A stretch of 64,000 nucleotides of DNA from positions 6,138,001 to 6,202,000 of the forward strand of contig CP069300.1 of NCBI GenBank assembly GCA_016839165.1, given 5' to 3'. The stretch is from Bradyrhizobium sp. PSBB068 (GTDB lineage Bacteria > Pseudomonadota > Alphaproteobacteria > Rhizobiales > Xanthobacteraceae). This document shows positions 18,047 through 29,165 of the stretch, one piece after another. Made by a program: the position numbers and the translations under genes. The first letter of the stretch is position 1. Each line of letters opens with the position of its first letter. The notes beneath the pieces were generated by a model. The model had not been told where the DNA came from and did not search any database. It worked only from the letters and a program-made list of their open reading frames with translations.

Positions 18047-19432
18047 ATGACCATTGAAGCCTCGATCGACGATGCACGTTCCGCCGCGGCCGCGCCTGCG
18101 GTAGCGGTCGATCACCTGCTCACCGCACCGATCCTGCCGACGCTTCTAAGGCTCGCGGTCCCCAACACCATCGCGATGTTCGGCTCGACGCTGGTTGCGG
18201 TCGCCGAGACCTCCTATATCGGCCGGCTCGGCACCGAGCCGCTGGCCGGCATCGCGCTGGTGTTTCCGTTCGCGATGCTGAACCAGATGATGTCGGCAGG
18301 CGCGATGGGCGGCGGCGTCTCCTCGGCGATCAGCCGCGCGCTCGGCGCCGGCGACCGTGACCGCGCGGCCGACCTGGCGCTGCATGCGGCGATCATCGGG
18401 GTTGGCCTCGGCCTGTTCTTCACCGTGATGATGCTGGGCTTCGGCAGCAACTTCTACGCGCTGCTCGGCGGACGCGGCGGCGTGCTCGAACAGTCCTTGC
18501 ATTACTCGCAGGTGCTGTTCTCCGGCGCGATCTCGATCTGGCTGGTCAACACGCTGGCCTCCGTCGTACGCGGCACCGGCGACATGCGAATTCCCTCGAT
18601 GACGCTGATCACGGTTTCGATGGTCCAGATCGCGGTCGGCGGTGTGCTCGGGCTCGGGCTGTTCGGCGTGCCGAGCTTCGGTATGCGCGGCGTCGCTGCC
18701 GGCCAGCTCACCGCCTTCACGTGTGGCGCGATCTTCCTGGCCTGGTATCTCGCCTCTGGCCGCAGCCGCCTGAAGCTCGACATCGCCGCCTTCAGATTCC
18801 AGCGCGCGATGTTTCTCGACATCCTCAAGGTCGGCGCGATCTCCTGTCTGTCGCCGCTGCAGAGCGTGCTGACCATCCTGATCTTCACCAAGATCCTGGC
18901 GGGCTTCGGCACCGAGACGCTGGCCGGATACGGCATGGGCTCCCGGCTTGAATTTCTGTTGATCCCGATCGCATTCGCGGTCGGCGTCGCCTCCGTGCCG
19001 ATGGTCGGCATGGCGATCGGCGCCGGACTTGTCACGCGGGCCCGCAAGGTGGCGTGGACCGCCGGCACGGTCGCCGGACTTGTCGTCGGATTGGTCGGGC
19101 TTGTGGTCGCCCTCAAGCCGACGCTGTGGATCGCGCTGTTCACCACCGATCCCGGCGTGACGGCCGCGGCTTCGTCGTACTTCGCGCTGGCCGGACCGGG
19201 CTTCGGCTTCTTCGGCGTCGGCGTTTGTCTTTATTTCTCCTCACAAGGCGCGGCCAAGGTCGGCGGGCCCGTGCTGGCCGGCACCATCCGTCTGTTCATG
19301 GTCGGCATCGGCGGCTGGTGGCTCGCAACCGCGAGCGCCCCGGCTTGGACGCTGTTTGCGCTGGTCGGGGCGGCGATGATGGCATTCGGCCTCGCTACCA
19401 TCATATCGATTCGGCTAACCCGCTGGGAATAG
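18047..19432 (+). CDS. MATE family multidrug/metabolite exporter
   Basis: Inner-membrane cation-coupled exporter of 461 residues with about twelve hydrophobic segments in two related halves. The first half opens PILPTLLRLAVPNTIAMFGS, with YIGRLGTEPLAGIALVFPF; the second opens with ISCLSPLQSVLTILIFTKIL and TLAGYGMGSRLEFLLIP, both typical of the family. A hydrophilic N-terminal ~25 residues precedes helix 1. Substrate cannot be inferred. Confidence 0.9.
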   Translation: MTIEASIDDARSAAAAPAVAVDHLLTAPILPTLLRLAVPNTIAMFGSTLVAVAETSYIGRLGTEPLAGIALVFPFAMLNQMMSAGAMGGGVSSAISRALGAGDRDRAADLALHAAIIGVGLGLFFTVMMLGFGSNFYALLGGRGGVLEQSLHYSQVLFSGAISIWLVNTLASVVRGTGDMRIPSMTLITVSMVQIAVGGVLGLGLFGVPSFGMRGVAAGQLTAFTCGAIFLAWYLASGRSRLKLDIAAFRFQRAMFLDILKVGAISCLSPLQSVLTILIFTKILAGFGTETLAGYGMGSRLEFLLIPIAFAVGVASVPMVGMAIGAGLVTRARKVAWTAGTVAGLVVGLVGLVVALKPTLWIALFTTDPGVTAAASSYFALAGPGFGFFGVGVCLYFSSQGAAKVGGPVLAGTIRLFMVGIGGWWLATASAPAWTLFALVGAAMMAFGLATIISIRLTRWE

Positions 19433-19567
19433 CATCGCCTTACCTGAGCATGGCGGCCGCGGAAACTATCTACAGAATTTTTTGGATCATACGCGCCTGA
19501 TCGCGCGAATATGACATTGCAGAAATCTTTCGACTTGTTATGCAGGCCGACCTTTTGGGGAATTGCC

Positions 19568-20011
19568 ATGACCTGCAAACTCGGATTCGTGATCGCAATC
19601 ATCGCAACGGCGCTTGCCGTACCTGTCGCGCATGCACAGGGCGCGCCTGAACCTTTCGGCGTCTGGCAGACCCAGGCGGGCGACGCCCGCGTCAAGATCA
19701 GCAAATGCGGCGGCGGCATCTGCGGCGTGGTGGTGAGCCTGCGTGACCCGATCGATCCGATGACCGGCAAGCCGCAGGTCGACAACAAGAATCCCAACCC
19801 GTCGCTGGCCAACCGGCCGATCATCGGACTGTCGTTGTTCTCCGCCATGCAGCCGGTCGCCGCGGGCAAATGGTCCGGCCAGATCTACAATGCCGACGAT
19901 GGCGGCACCTATGCGAGCAGCGTCTCGGTCACCAGCGAGAGCACGCTGCGCGTCGAAGGCTGCGTCGGGGCCCTGTGCGGCGGCGAGACCTGGACGCGGG
20001 TGGGACGGTGA
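19568..20011 (+). CDS. DUF2147 family secreted protein
   Basis: A 147-residue protein with a Sec signal peptide (MTCKLGFVIAIIATALA...AHAQ) that ends near residue 24. The mature part has FGVWQTQAGDARVKISKCG, then GICGVVVSLRDPIDPMTGK, and closes with LRVEGCVGALCGGETWTRV, the Trp/Cys pattern of DUF2147 proteins, which are small periplasmic beta-barrels of unknown role. The ATG at 19568 has a GGGGA ribosome site and exposes the signal peptide; the longer frame does not. Confidence 0.85.
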   Translation: MTCKLGFVIAIIATALAVPVAHAQGAPEPFGVWQTQAGDARVKISKCGGGICGVVVSLRDPIDPMTGKPQVDNKNPNPSLANRPIIGLSLFSAMQPVAAGKWSGQIYNADDGGTYASSVSVTSESTLRVEGCVGALCGGETWTRVGR

Positions 20012-20039
20012 TTTCTGGCTAGGACCGCGAAGAAGGTGC

Positions 20040-20068
20040 GCTCCCTCTCCCGCTTGCGGGGGAGGTGC
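20040..20068. repeat. Short hairpin 'ctctcccgc-tt-gcgggggag'
   Basis: The arms ctcccgc and gcgggggag pair around tt. The same 'ctccc..cgcaag..gggag' style element recurs at 63907-63929, and it lies between two convergent genes. Confidence 0.5.
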
Positions 20069-20093
20069 GTCGAGTTTGCGGCATCAATCGAAA

Positions 20094-21242
20094 CTAAATC
20101 GCGCGTGCCTTCAGCACGGTAGCGGCGGAGGCATAACCGCCGCGGGCGCCGTCGATGAAGTGAACGTGGTCGGCGCGCATCACCGACGGCGTAAAGCAGG
20201 TCATCATCGCCGCATCCTGTTCGTGCAGGCCGTAGCGCACGACGCCCTGCGCGGCTGCGGCGACGAGGCGCTGCTCGAGCTCCGCGGCGAGCTCCGCCGT
20301 GCAGTCCAGGATCATGCGCAGGCCGTCGTCAAACTTGCGGAAGTCGGAATTCTCGACCAGCTGCCGCACATAGGCCTTCGGCACAAATTTGCCGACCGGG
20401 ATGTTGAACCGCATCAACGTGTACGCCCACAGCGTGAAAGCGAGCACGACCGCACGCCGCAGCGCGAGCGAGCCACCGCGCCGCGCACGCGCTTCGTATT
20501 CCAGCCCTTGCGGCGGCCAGCGCAGCGGCGGGCCATTGGCGGGCACCGGCCGTCCGGCATCGGGACTTTTCTCGACGCGCCCGACGATGTCCTCGATCAC
20601 CCTGCGGAAGGAATCCGGATCGGCACCCTTCGCCGGCAGCACCAGTACCGAGAGGATGACACCACGCGCCGAGGGCATCACCTCGAAACGGCAGGACAGG
20701 CCCGACAGATCGGGCTGCGTACCGGGCGGCGCCGGATCGACCGCGAACTCACCGCGCTTCATCGCGGCATCGGCGTAAGCCAGACCGCCGCCGGAGAACA
20801 TCGCATAGGAGAGATTGGCCGACGGCCCGAACCGCGCGACGCGCACATCGAAGCCCGCGGCGCGGATCGCGGACATCGGCACCAGCGCCACCCGCAGCAC
20901 CAGGTCGAGGTCGTCGCGCACCCAGCGCGCGGTCGCGGCCAGCGCTTCGCGCGCTCGCTCGAGATCGGCGGGCGCAACCGCGAAGCTCGCACCGTCGCCA
21001 CCGAACACGAACGGAAAATCGCGACCCTCCAGCGCATTGGTGACGGAAGCGACCACCGCGGCACCGGCCATGTTGACCGCCTTGTAGCGCTGCGCTGCGA
21101 TCGCCTTGGTCGATTCCACGATGTCGGCGACGCCGACCGTCCAGTCACCGGGCAGCGGCGCATACAGCGCCGGATCCATCAGGCGCGCGAAGCCGCGAAA
21201 CACCGGAATGCCGCTGTAGAAGACCTCGCTGCCGCCCGCCAT
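20094..21242 (-). CDS. DUF3095 family protein
   Basis: A soluble protein of 382 residues from the ATG at 21242; the frame runs back to 21407, but the added N-terminus is low-complexity and overlaps a repeat-like stretch. The core contains VGVADIVESTKAIAAQRYKA and FVFGGDGASFAVAP, which look like the catalytic segments of class III nucleotide cyclases (an Asp after the first strand, and G-G-D-G-A in place of the usual hairpin). It matches DUF3095, a cyclase-like family with no settled function. Whether it makes a cyclic nucleotide is not known. Confidence 0.8.
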   Translation of the reverse strand: MAGGSEVFYSGIPVFRGFARLMDPALYAPLPGDWTVGVADIVESTKAIAAQRYKAVNMAGAAVVASVTNALEGRDFPFVFGGDGASFAVAPADLERAREALAATARWVRDDLDLVLRVALVPMSAIRAAGFDVRVARFGPSANLSYAMFSGGGLAYADAAMKRGEFAVDPAPPGTQPDLSGLSCRFEVMPSARGVILSVLVLPAKGADPDSFRRVIEDIVGRVEKSPDAGRPVPANGPPLRWPPQGLEYEARARRGGSLALRRAVVLAFTLWAYTLMRFNIPVGKFVPKAYVRQLVENSDFRKFDDGLRMILDCTAELAAELEQRLVAAAAQGVVRYGLHEQDAAMMTCFTPSVMRADHVHFIDGARGGYASAATVLKARAI

Positions 21243-21537
21243 CGCAACGCCGTGTTGTTTCCTTGCCCAGAGCAGACTCTCTAGCAGATACGCGGGGAAT
21301 TGGGGCGGGGTTTTGCCGCGTAGCCCGGTCCCGTCATCCCCGCGCAAAGGCTTCGCCTTTGTCGCTGGAGGAGCCGCGAAGCGGCGTCTCGAAGGATCGA
21401 CAGCCACCAGCCGGGCCGATTCATCCTTCGAGGCTCGTCCAGCGGCGCAAGTGCCCGCAAGGCTCGCGCCTCAGGATGACGGGACTTGCACCATCCGCGG
21501 GACAAGGCATCCGACCATGTCGATGAATTTGGTGGCG

Positions 21538-22743
<1,206 letters not shown>

Positions 22744-22801
22744 CGAGATCAAACAGTTGCTGGAGGGACAGGCGGCGGCGGGACATGCGGCATTCACTAG
22801 A

Positions 22802-22821
22802 TGTAATGTTATAACATAACA
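22802..22821 (-). promoter_or_regulatory. Zur-box-like operator
   Basis: The perfect 12-base palindrome ATGTTATAACAT (22806-22817) extends to a 20-base near-palindrome, tgtaATGTTATAACATaaca, with one mismatched pair. This agrees with the A/T-rich Zur consensus of alphaproteobacteria (GTTATAATATAAC-like). It is in a locally AT-rich island directly ahead of the zinc-type GTPase gene. Confidence 0.8.
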
Positions 22822-23002
22822 ACAATAGTCCACGGCCTTGTCAAGATGGAAGCTGCCTTCAGCGGAGACGGCGGCTTGTCGAATGCGCGCACCGGCCCCG
22901 TCGCGAAAAGCATCCACTCAAATGTGGGCCGCTTCACGCGCGCGTCTCATCTCAGGTTGTAGGTTTGGAAGAATGCCCGCCTGAACCCGAAAGGAACACG
23001 CC

Positions 23003-23668
23003 GTGACCCTCGCCTACGGATTCGTCAAGACCAAGGTGACCTCCGAGCCCACGCTGAAGCCGTCACGCCACGGGCACGAGACGCAATATCACCTGCACTG
23101 CAATCTCGATGTCGACGGCGAGCAATGGGACGTTGCAATCAATGTCGGCACCAATGACGCGGACGATCTGCTGAAATACAAGCTGGTGTTCGACTTCCGC
23201 CATCCGGTCATCCAGACGCTTGCGGCTGCGGCCGGCGGTTCGCAGGATCTAACCGGGCAAAGGAAATTGCCGGCGCTCGATTTCCTGCGCAGCAACCTGC
23301 TCGACAACACCGGCAAATGGCGCGACAGCGACGTGATGGACGGCTCCGACGACACCGAGCCGGCGGCGACGCTGAAGCGGCTGCTGTCGCGCGCGCATCG
23401 GGAGAGCCGCGACGTCTACATCTTCGGCCGCTTCTACGCGCAGGGCGACGGCCTGCACGACGTCCATCTCAACCAGGGCTCGAGCAAGGGTTTCATCCAT
23501 CGCCCGGGCGATGACTCCAACGACCACAACGACATCTGGCAGGACGGCGCCGTCATGGTCGATCTCGGCGAGCCGGAATGGGCGGCCTATTTCTCCGCCT
23601 TCACCCAGCAGTTGGTACCGACCGACGATCTCGGCAATCCGCAGCCGGACGCAACCACGATCGGCTGA
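23003..23668 (+). CDS. DUF2278 (YukJ-like) family protein
   Basis: A 221-residue soluble protein. It opens TLAYGFVKTKVTSEPTL, then HYLHC-like YHLHCNLDVDGEQWDVAINV, and later VYIFGRFYAQGDGLHDVHLN and GSSKGFIHRPGDDSNDHN, the histidine- and aspartate-rich pattern of YukJ/DUF2278 proteins. These occur widely in bacteria; the role is unknown. It has an AAGGAA ribosome site and ends 6 bases before the convergent htpG gene. Confidence 0.85.
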   Translation: MTLAYGFVKTKVTSEPTLKPSRHGHETQYHLHCNLDVDGEQWDVAINVGTNDADDLLKYKLVFDFRHPVIQTLAAAAGGSQDLTGQRKLPALDFLRSNLLDNTGKWRDSDVMDGSDDTEPAATLKRLLSRAHRESRDVYIFGRFYAQGDGLHDVHLNQGSSKGFIHRPGDDSNDHNDIWQDGAVMVDLGEPEWAAYFSAFTQQLVPTDDLGNPQPDATTIG

Positions 23669-23674
23669 ACAGGG

Positions 23675-25540
23675 CTACCCCTTCCCCAAGCCGCGCAGCA
23701 CTAGCTGGTTCATACGGCTGGCGAACGCGGCGGGGTCGGCAGGCATCTCACCGTCGAGGATCTGCGCCTGCTCGAACAGCAACAGCGCGAGGTCCTTTGC
23801 CTGTGCCGTGTCGGTCGCGAGCGCTGCGACCAGCGGGTGGCGCAGATTGATCTCGAGGATCGGTTTGGTGATCTCGCCGCGGTTTTGCTGCGCCAGCAGC
23901 CGCTCGAGCGCGCGGTCGCGCGCATCGCCACCGGCGACGAGGCACGACGCGCTCGCAGTCAGCCGCTGCGAGGCGCGCACGTCAGAGACGCGCTCGCCGA
24001 GCGCATCCTTGATCACGGCGATCGTGGTCGCGGCATCGGCCGCGGGCTCGTCCGTCTTGTCCTGCTTGTCGTCGGCGAGCGGAATCAGGCCGAAATCGAC
24101 ATCGCCCTGGCTCAGCGACTTCAGCGGCTTGCCGCCGAAATCGATCGGCGCCGAGGTCCAGAACGCATCGACGGGATCGGTCAGCAGCAGCACTTCGATG
24201 CCGCGGGCGCGCGCCGATTCCAGCTTCGGGTTCGATTTCAGCCGCTCGACGCTGTCGCCGACCAGGTAATAGATCTCAGTCTGGTTCGGCTTGAAGTCGT
24301 CGACAATCTGCTTCAGCGAGCGGTTCTCGCCCGACGTCGTGGTGAAGCGCGAAAGCGCCAGCAGCTTCTCGCGGCGCTCGAAATCCTCCCACAGGCCTTC
24401 CTTGATGACAGGGCCGAACGCATCCCAGATCTTGCCGAAGCTCTCGGGCTCCTTCTCGCTGAGCGTCTCCAGCTCGCCGACGACGCGGCTGGTGACCGCC
24501 TTGCGGATCTGCGCGAGTTGCGGATTGTTCTGCAGCATCTCGCGCGAGATGTTGAGCGGCAGATCCTCGCTGTCGATCACGCCGCGGATGAAGCGCAGGT
24601 AGGCCGGCAGCAGCTCGGCGTCGTCGGCGATGAAGACGCGGCGGACATAGAGCTTGACCTTGCCCTTGCGCTCGACCTGGAACAGGTCGAACGGCTTTTG
24701 CGACGGCGCGAACAGCAGCACCGCGTAGGACTGGCGGCCCTCGGCGCGGTAATGCAGCGTCATCGCCGGCTCGTCGAACGCGCCCGCGATCTGCTTGTAG
24801 GCCTGCGCATAATCCTCCGGCTTCAGCTCGGATTTCGAGCGCTGCCACAGCGCGCTCGCCGAATTGATCTGGCGCGGCTCGCCCTCCTCCGGCACCAGCA
24901 GGATCGGAAACTGGATGTTGTCGGAATATTCGCGGACGATGCGCTCGATCTCGTAAGCCTCGAGATATTTGGCGGCGTCCTTCTTCAGATGCAGCACGAT
25001 CTCGGTGCCGCGCGCGACGCGCTGGGCTGCCTCCTCGCTGGCCGGCGCGATCTCGAAACCGCTGCCGCCTTCCGACGTCCACACCCAGACCTCGTCGGAG
25101 CCGGCGCGGCGGCTGGTGACGATGATTTTGTCGGCGACCATGAAGGCGGCATAGAAGCCGACGCCGAACTGGCCGATCAGATTGGCGCCGTCCTTGGCTT
25201 CGGTCAGCTTCGACAGGAACGATTTGGTGCCGGAGCGCGCGATGGTACCGAGATTGTCGATCAGCTCCGCCCGCTCCATGCCGATGCCGGTATCGACCAC
25301 GGACAGCGTGTCGGCCGCCTTGTTCGGGATGATCCTGATCTCCGGCGGCGTGCCATCGGTGATCAGGCCGGGATTGGCAATCGCCTCATAGCGCAGCTTG
25401 TCGCAGGCATCAGACGCGTTCGAGATCAATTCGCGCAGGAAGATGTCGGTCTCGGAATAGACCGAATGCACCATCAGGTGCAGCAATTCGGCAACCTCGG
25501 CCTGGAACGGCTGGGATTCAGCGGCGGCAGTTGTGGTCAT
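23675..25540 (-). CDS. htpG: Molecular chaperone HtpG (Hsp90)
   Basis: Cytoplasmic ATP-dependent chaperone. The 621-residue frame has the GHKL ATPase start [34 protein letters not shown], and nucleotide lid segments [20 protein letters not shown] and [14 protein letters not shown]. The middle domain keeps RRVFIADD and [11 protein letters not shown]. The ATG at 25540 gives the family N-terminus ([20 protein letters not shown]); upstream extension is unlikely coding. Confidence 0.97.
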   Translation of the reverse strand: MTTTAAAESQPFQAEVAELLHLMVHSVYSETDIFLRELISNASDACDKLRYEAIANPGLITDGTPPEIRIIPNKAADTLSVVDTGIGMERAELIDNLGTIARSGTKSFLSKLTEAKDGANLIGQFGVGFYAAFMVADKIIVTSRRAGSDEVWVWTSEGGSGFEIAPASEEAAQRVARGTEIVLHLKKDAAKYLEAYEIERIVREYSDNIQFPILLVPEEGEPRQINSASALWQRSKSELKPEDYAQAYKQIAGAFDEPAMTLHYRAEGRQSYAVLLFAPSQKPFDLFQVERKGKVKLYVRRVFIADDAELLPAYLRFIRGVIDSEDLPLNISREMLQNNPQLAQIRKAVTSRVVGELETLSEKEPESFGKIWDAFGPVIKEGLWEDFERREKLLALSRFTTTSGENRSLKQIVDDFKPNQTEIYYLVGDSVERLKSNPKLESARARGIEVLLLTDPVDAFWTSAPIDFGGKPLKSLSQGDVDFGLIPLADDKQDKTDEPAADAATTIAVIKDALGERVSDVRASQRLTASASCLVAGGDARDRALERLLAQQNRGEITKPILEINLRHPLVAALATDTAQAKDLALLLFEQAQILDGEMPADPAAFASRMNQLVLRGLGKG

Positions 25541-25629
25541 GCGGGAAACTCGGACAAACGTGAGGTGGCGGAAAGCCCTGATATAGCGCGATCGCGCCCC
25601 GTGGCAAGATTTGCGAGCCGAGGGAACCG

Positions 25630-26436
25630 TCAATCCGATATCGCGGAGAGATAGCGCTGCACCGATCGGTCGAACGCTGCCTTGGCATCGGAGGCGATGT
25701 TCTTGCCCCACCAGGCGCCGTAGATGCGATCATACGCCAACAGCTCGACCGCGCGCGCGACGCGGCGGACCGCTGACGCATTGAGCGGGATGTAGTTCGG
25801 ATAGGAATACATGAAACTGACCGAGCGGCGGTCCATCGCCACCATCGCAATGTCGCCGGTGAGCAGCGCACCGCGCCCGTCGGCGCCCCTGCGCCAATGC
25901 AGCATGGTGGCGCCGGCGAAATGCCCCCCGGCCCGCACCAGCACGATGTCGTCGGAGATGCGATGGCTGTCACCCTGCCACGGTACGATCGACCGATAGG
26001 GCCGCGTCACCCATTGCGCGTCGTCGCCGTGCAGATAGACCGGCGCGTCGTCGAACGCGGCGCTCCAGTCGGCGACCGCACCATAATAATGCGGATGCGA
26101 GATCGCGATCGCCTTCAGCCCGCCGAGCGATCTGACATGTGCGATCGCCTCGGCTGTCGCCAGCGGCACGCAGTCCCACATCACGCAGCCGCCGCGATCC
26201 GGCACCAGCAGCGCGCGCTGCCCGATCGCAAATGACGGCTCGAGCGCCAACCCGACGAGGCCGAGATCGTCGCGCCAGACGAGCTTGTGCCGGCCTGCGA
26301 GCTGCTCGCGAGTCAGCCACGCCTGCCCGTTCCAGTTGACATATTGCCGCTCGTCCTCGCAGATCGGGCAGCACGGCGGCGGCGCCGCGGTTTCGGGAAA
26401 TTGGGCGCCGCATTGTTCGCAGGTCCAGAGAGGCAT
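25630..26436 (-). CDS. Metallo-beta-lactamase-fold protein with N-terminal zinc ribbon
   Basis: A 268-residue soluble protein. The first ~30 residues form a rubredoxin-like zinc ribbon ([12 protein letters not shown]...PPPCCPIC, two CxxC-type pairs). The rest is an MBL-fold hydrolase with [14 protein letters not shown] in place of the usual HxHxDH (the first two histidines are kept, the aspartate is not obvious), and a downstream [11 protein letters not shown]. The loss of the full motif raises doubt about classical hydrolase action. Substrate unknown. Confidence 0.8.
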   Translation of the reverse strand: MPLWTCEQCGAQFPETAAPPPCCPICEDERQYVNWNGQAWLTREQLAGRHKLVWRDDLGLVGLALEPSFAIGQRALLVPDRGGCVMWDCVPLATAEAIAHVRSLGGLKAIAISHPHYYGAVADWSAAFDDAPVYLHGDDAQWVTRPYRSIVPWQGDSHRISDDIVLVRAGGHFAGATMLHWRRGADGRGALLTGDIAMVAMDRRSVSFMYSYPNYIPLNASAVRRVARAVELLAYDRIYGAWWGKNIASDAKAAFDRSVQRYLSAISD

Positions 26437-26498
26437 GAGAGCACACGCGTTGGGGTGAAGCCGTACGCCTGCTGTACGTCAGCAGCGGAAGACGTTCA

Positions 26499-26819
26499 AT
26501 GCCGGCGCCCCAGTTCCATCTGCATCTCGGCGACCAAGCTGTTCGGCCAGTGGGGTATCGACGGCACCTCGCTCACCGACGTCGCTGGGGTGGCGAAAGT
26601 ACCGCTCTCCAGCATCTACGACTATTTCGAGGACAAGCGCGCGCTGGTGCTCGACGTGCCCGAAGGCAATTACGAAGCGCTGTATCAGAAGACCGAGCCG
26701 CTGCTGGTGAAGGGCGGCGACCCGGTCGAGCAGCTTCGCATCACGGCCGCAAATACGACCTGGTGAAGAAGGGCGGGACGCTGTTCACCACCCTGCACAA
26801 CGGGTTCGTTCAGCACTAA
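26499..26819 (+). pseudogene. Remnant of a TetR-family regulator
   Basis: One reading frame (about 26520-26766) holds a recognisable TetR helix-turn-helix: ATKLFGQWGIDGTSLTDV, then VPLSSIYDYFEDKRALVLDV. There is no proper start, the preceding frame reads as unrelated sequence, and it stops after ~85 residues. A second frame continues with VKKGGTLFTTLHNGFVQH to 26819, suggesting a frameshift. The ligand domain is missing. It follows the MBL gene divergently and is probably dead. Confidence 0.7.
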
Positions 26820-26869
26820 AGCGCGAGAGGTTGGGTTGAATCGTCATCGCGCTTTGGTTCGTTGCTTGA

Positions 26870-26914
26870 GCATGATCTTTTCGGAAAACCGCTTCGCACT
26901 TTTCCGGGTCATGC
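26870..26914. repeat. Dispersed inverted repeat 'gcatgatc..ttttcgg/ccgg..gcatgc'
   Basis: The arms gcatgatcttttcggaaa and cttttccgggtcatgc are complementary around ccgcttcgca. The form is a well-known intergenic repeat type in Rhizobiales; a half copy (cgcacttttccggatcatgc) occurs at 62509-62528. Confidence 0.7.
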
Positions 26915-27073
26915 TTTAGGCGTGCCCTCGACGCGCCGGCCGTGCAAATGACGACGGTTTGGTACAAGCGATCGTTGCAGAAAATCGTTACACAGTCTTG
27001 CCGATCATGTTCTAGTGTGACACGGCGACGCCCCGCGGCCGGACGCGCGGGCACCGGGGATGGGAGCGAACCG

Positions 27074-28246
27074 ATGGACGTCAAGGCTGTTCTGCCGCCG
27101 CGAGGCCGCGACTATCGGCTCGATCTTCTGCGCGGCTTCGCCAATTGGGCGATCTATCTCGATCACATCCCGAACAACGCGGTGAACTGGATCACGCAGA
27201 AGAACTTCGGCTTCAGCGACGCGGCCGATCTGTTCGTGTTCATCTCCGGCTACACCGCATCCTTCGTCTACGCGCGCATGATGCTCGAACGCGGGACGGT
27301 GATCGGCGCCACCCGACTGATCAAGCGGGCCTGGCAGATCTATGTCGCGCACGTCCTGCTGTTCGTGATCTACATCGCCGAGATCGGCTACCTCGCGCAG
27401 CGCTACCACGACCCCAATCTGGAGAACGAATTCAACGTCGCGGGCTTCATGCAGAATCCGGCCGAGACGCTCTATCAGGGCCTGATCCTGGCGTTCAAGC
27501 CGGTCAACATGGACGTGCTGCCGCTCTATATCGCGCTGATGCTGGTCTATCCGCTGGTGCTGTGGGCAATGCTGCGGAAGCTCAATCTGACGCTGGCAGC
27601 CTCGTTCCTGCTCTATCTCGCCGCACGCCATTTCGGCTGGAACCTGCCGGCCTATCCGTCCGGCACATGGTACTTCAACCCGTTCTGCTGGCAGTTCCTG
27701 TTCGTGTTCGGCGGCTGGTTCGCGCTCGGCGGCGCCAGCGAATCGATCAATTTCATCCGCTCGCGCGCCTTCCTGTGGCTCGGCGGCGCCTATCTGCTGT
27801 TCGCACTGGTCATGACCCTGGCGGGCCGCTTCCCCGAACTCGGCCAGGCGATGCCGCCCTGGCTCTATGATGCGTTCAACCCGAACGACAAGACCAACCT
27901 CGCCCCCTATCGCGTGCTGCACTTCGTGGTGCTCGCCTTCTTCGTCACGCGCTTCCTGCCGCGCGAATGGCCGGGCTACGAATGGCCGATCATGCAGCCG
28001 ATCATCAAATGCGGTCAGCAGTCGCTCGAAGTGTTCTGCACCGGCGTCTTCCTCGCGGTGGTCGCGCATGTGGTGCTGGTCGAGGTGTCCGGCAGCCTCT
28101 GGATGCAGATCGTGGTGAGCATTGTCGGCATCGTGCTGATGACCGTGCTCGCTTATTACCGCTCCTGGTCGAAGAAGGTCGACAAGGCGCCCGCGAAGAA
28201 GCAAGTGGCTGCGCAGGCGCCGGCGGCCGCAAATCCGGCGGAATAG
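27074..28246 (+). CDS. OpgC-like membrane protein
   Basis: Inner-membrane protein of 390 residues with about ten hydrophobic segments, of the OpgC/acyltransferase-3-like family. In relatives, OpgC adds succinyl groups to periplasmic glucans. Visible marks are the start DYRLDLLRGFANWAIYLDHI, the conserved FSDAADLFVFISGY, WQIYVAHVLLFVI and the C-terminal FCTGVFLAVVAH. The chosen ATG at 27074 has GGGAGC upstream; the longer frame to 26942 is Arg-rich and not hydrophobic. No glucan synthase gene is near, so the acceptor is inferred only from the family. Confidence 0.85.
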   Translation: MDVKAVLPPRGRDYRLDLLRGFANWAIYLDHIPNNAVNWITQKNFGFSDAADLFVFISGYTASFVYARMMLERGTVIGATRLIKRAWQIYVAHVLLFVIYIAEIGYLAQRYHDPNLENEFNVAGFMQNPAETLYQGLILAFKPVNMDVLPLYIALMLVYPLVLWAMLRKLNLTLAASFLLYLAARHFGWNLPAYPSGTWYFNPFCWQFLFVFGGWFALGGASESINFIRSRAFLWLGGAYLLFALVMTLAGRFPELGQAMPPWLYDAFNPNDKTNLAPYRVLHFVVLAFFVTRFLPREWPGYEWPIMQPIIKCGQQSLEVFCTGVFLAVVAHVVLVEVSGSLWMQIVVSIVGIVLMTVLAYYRSWSKKVDKAPAKKQVAAQAPAAANPAE

Positions 28247-28310
28247 CCGGCAGGCCTCTCAAGGCCGGCGCGGGTGGCCAGCGGCGCTCTCGATGCGCTA
28301 GAGTGGTGGG

Positions 28311-29020
28311 ATGTCCCGCGCCTTTGTTCACGACCATCCCGACATCCTGCAACTCGAAGCCGACGTGCTCGACGCACGGCCCGGCGCAATCCTGGTCGAA
28401 CACTCGCCGTTCTTTCCGGGCGGTGGCGGCCAACTCGCCGACCGCGGGTTCTGAGATGGTCGGGCGGCGAGCTGTTGGTGACCGGGCTCGCGCGTGACGA
28501 ACGCGGCCTCTGGCACATGGTGGAGGATGATCGCCTGATCTTCGGCAAGGTCATGCTCGAGATCGAGCCGACATTTCGCGCGTTGATGTGCGAGCTGCAC
28601 ACGCTCGCCCATGTCATCAACGCGCTGGTCTACACGCGGTTCGGCGGCGCGCTTCTGACCGGGGCGCAACTCAATGCCGACGGCACCTTCCGGGTCGATT
28701 TCGACCTGCCCGGCGCCGACAATGAAGGCCTGCGGGCGCTCGAGGCGCCGCTGAACGACATCATCCGGCAGGACCTTCCGGTCAGTGCCGCCTTCATGGC
28801 GCATACCGAGGCGCAAGCCATCCCCGGATTGTTCCGCAGCAAGGCCGTCGCGCCGCCGGTCGGCGAAGACGGCCTCGTCCGGATCGTCGAGATCCTCGGT
28901 CTCGACCGGCAGGCCTGCGGCGGCACCCATCTGGCCTCGACCGGGCAATCGCGCCCTGCGCGTATCGTCAAGATCGACAACAAGGGCCGCCAGAACCGCA
29001 GGATCAAGCTCGCGGTCTGA
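28311..29020 (+). pseudogene. Alanyl-tRNA editing protein AlaX, frameshifted
   Basis: A free-standing editing domain that hydrolyses mischarged Ser- or Gly-tRNA-Ala. The ATG at 28311 begins SRAFVHDHPDILQLEADVLD and continues HSPFFPGGGGQLADRGF, then hits TGA at 28452. From there the +1 frame resumes exactly where the family continues (RWSGGELLVTGL) and carries the zinc motifs HTLAH and CGGTH to the stop at 29018. One missing base near 28451 (ttctg for ttcctg) explains the break. All catalytic residues are otherwise kept, so the break is recent or a sequencing error. Confidence 0.85.
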
Positions 29021-29165
29021 CCGGCCCCGGCAAGCCTTGCACCGAGCAACCCTTACGCCACCAACGTCCTGGTCGTGCCTGGGGACGGCGTTGCGAGCGG
29101 GTGCTCGACGGGGCGCGATCGGCTTGTTAAGTCGCGTCTTCGCAAGGATGATTTGAGTCGAGGAC

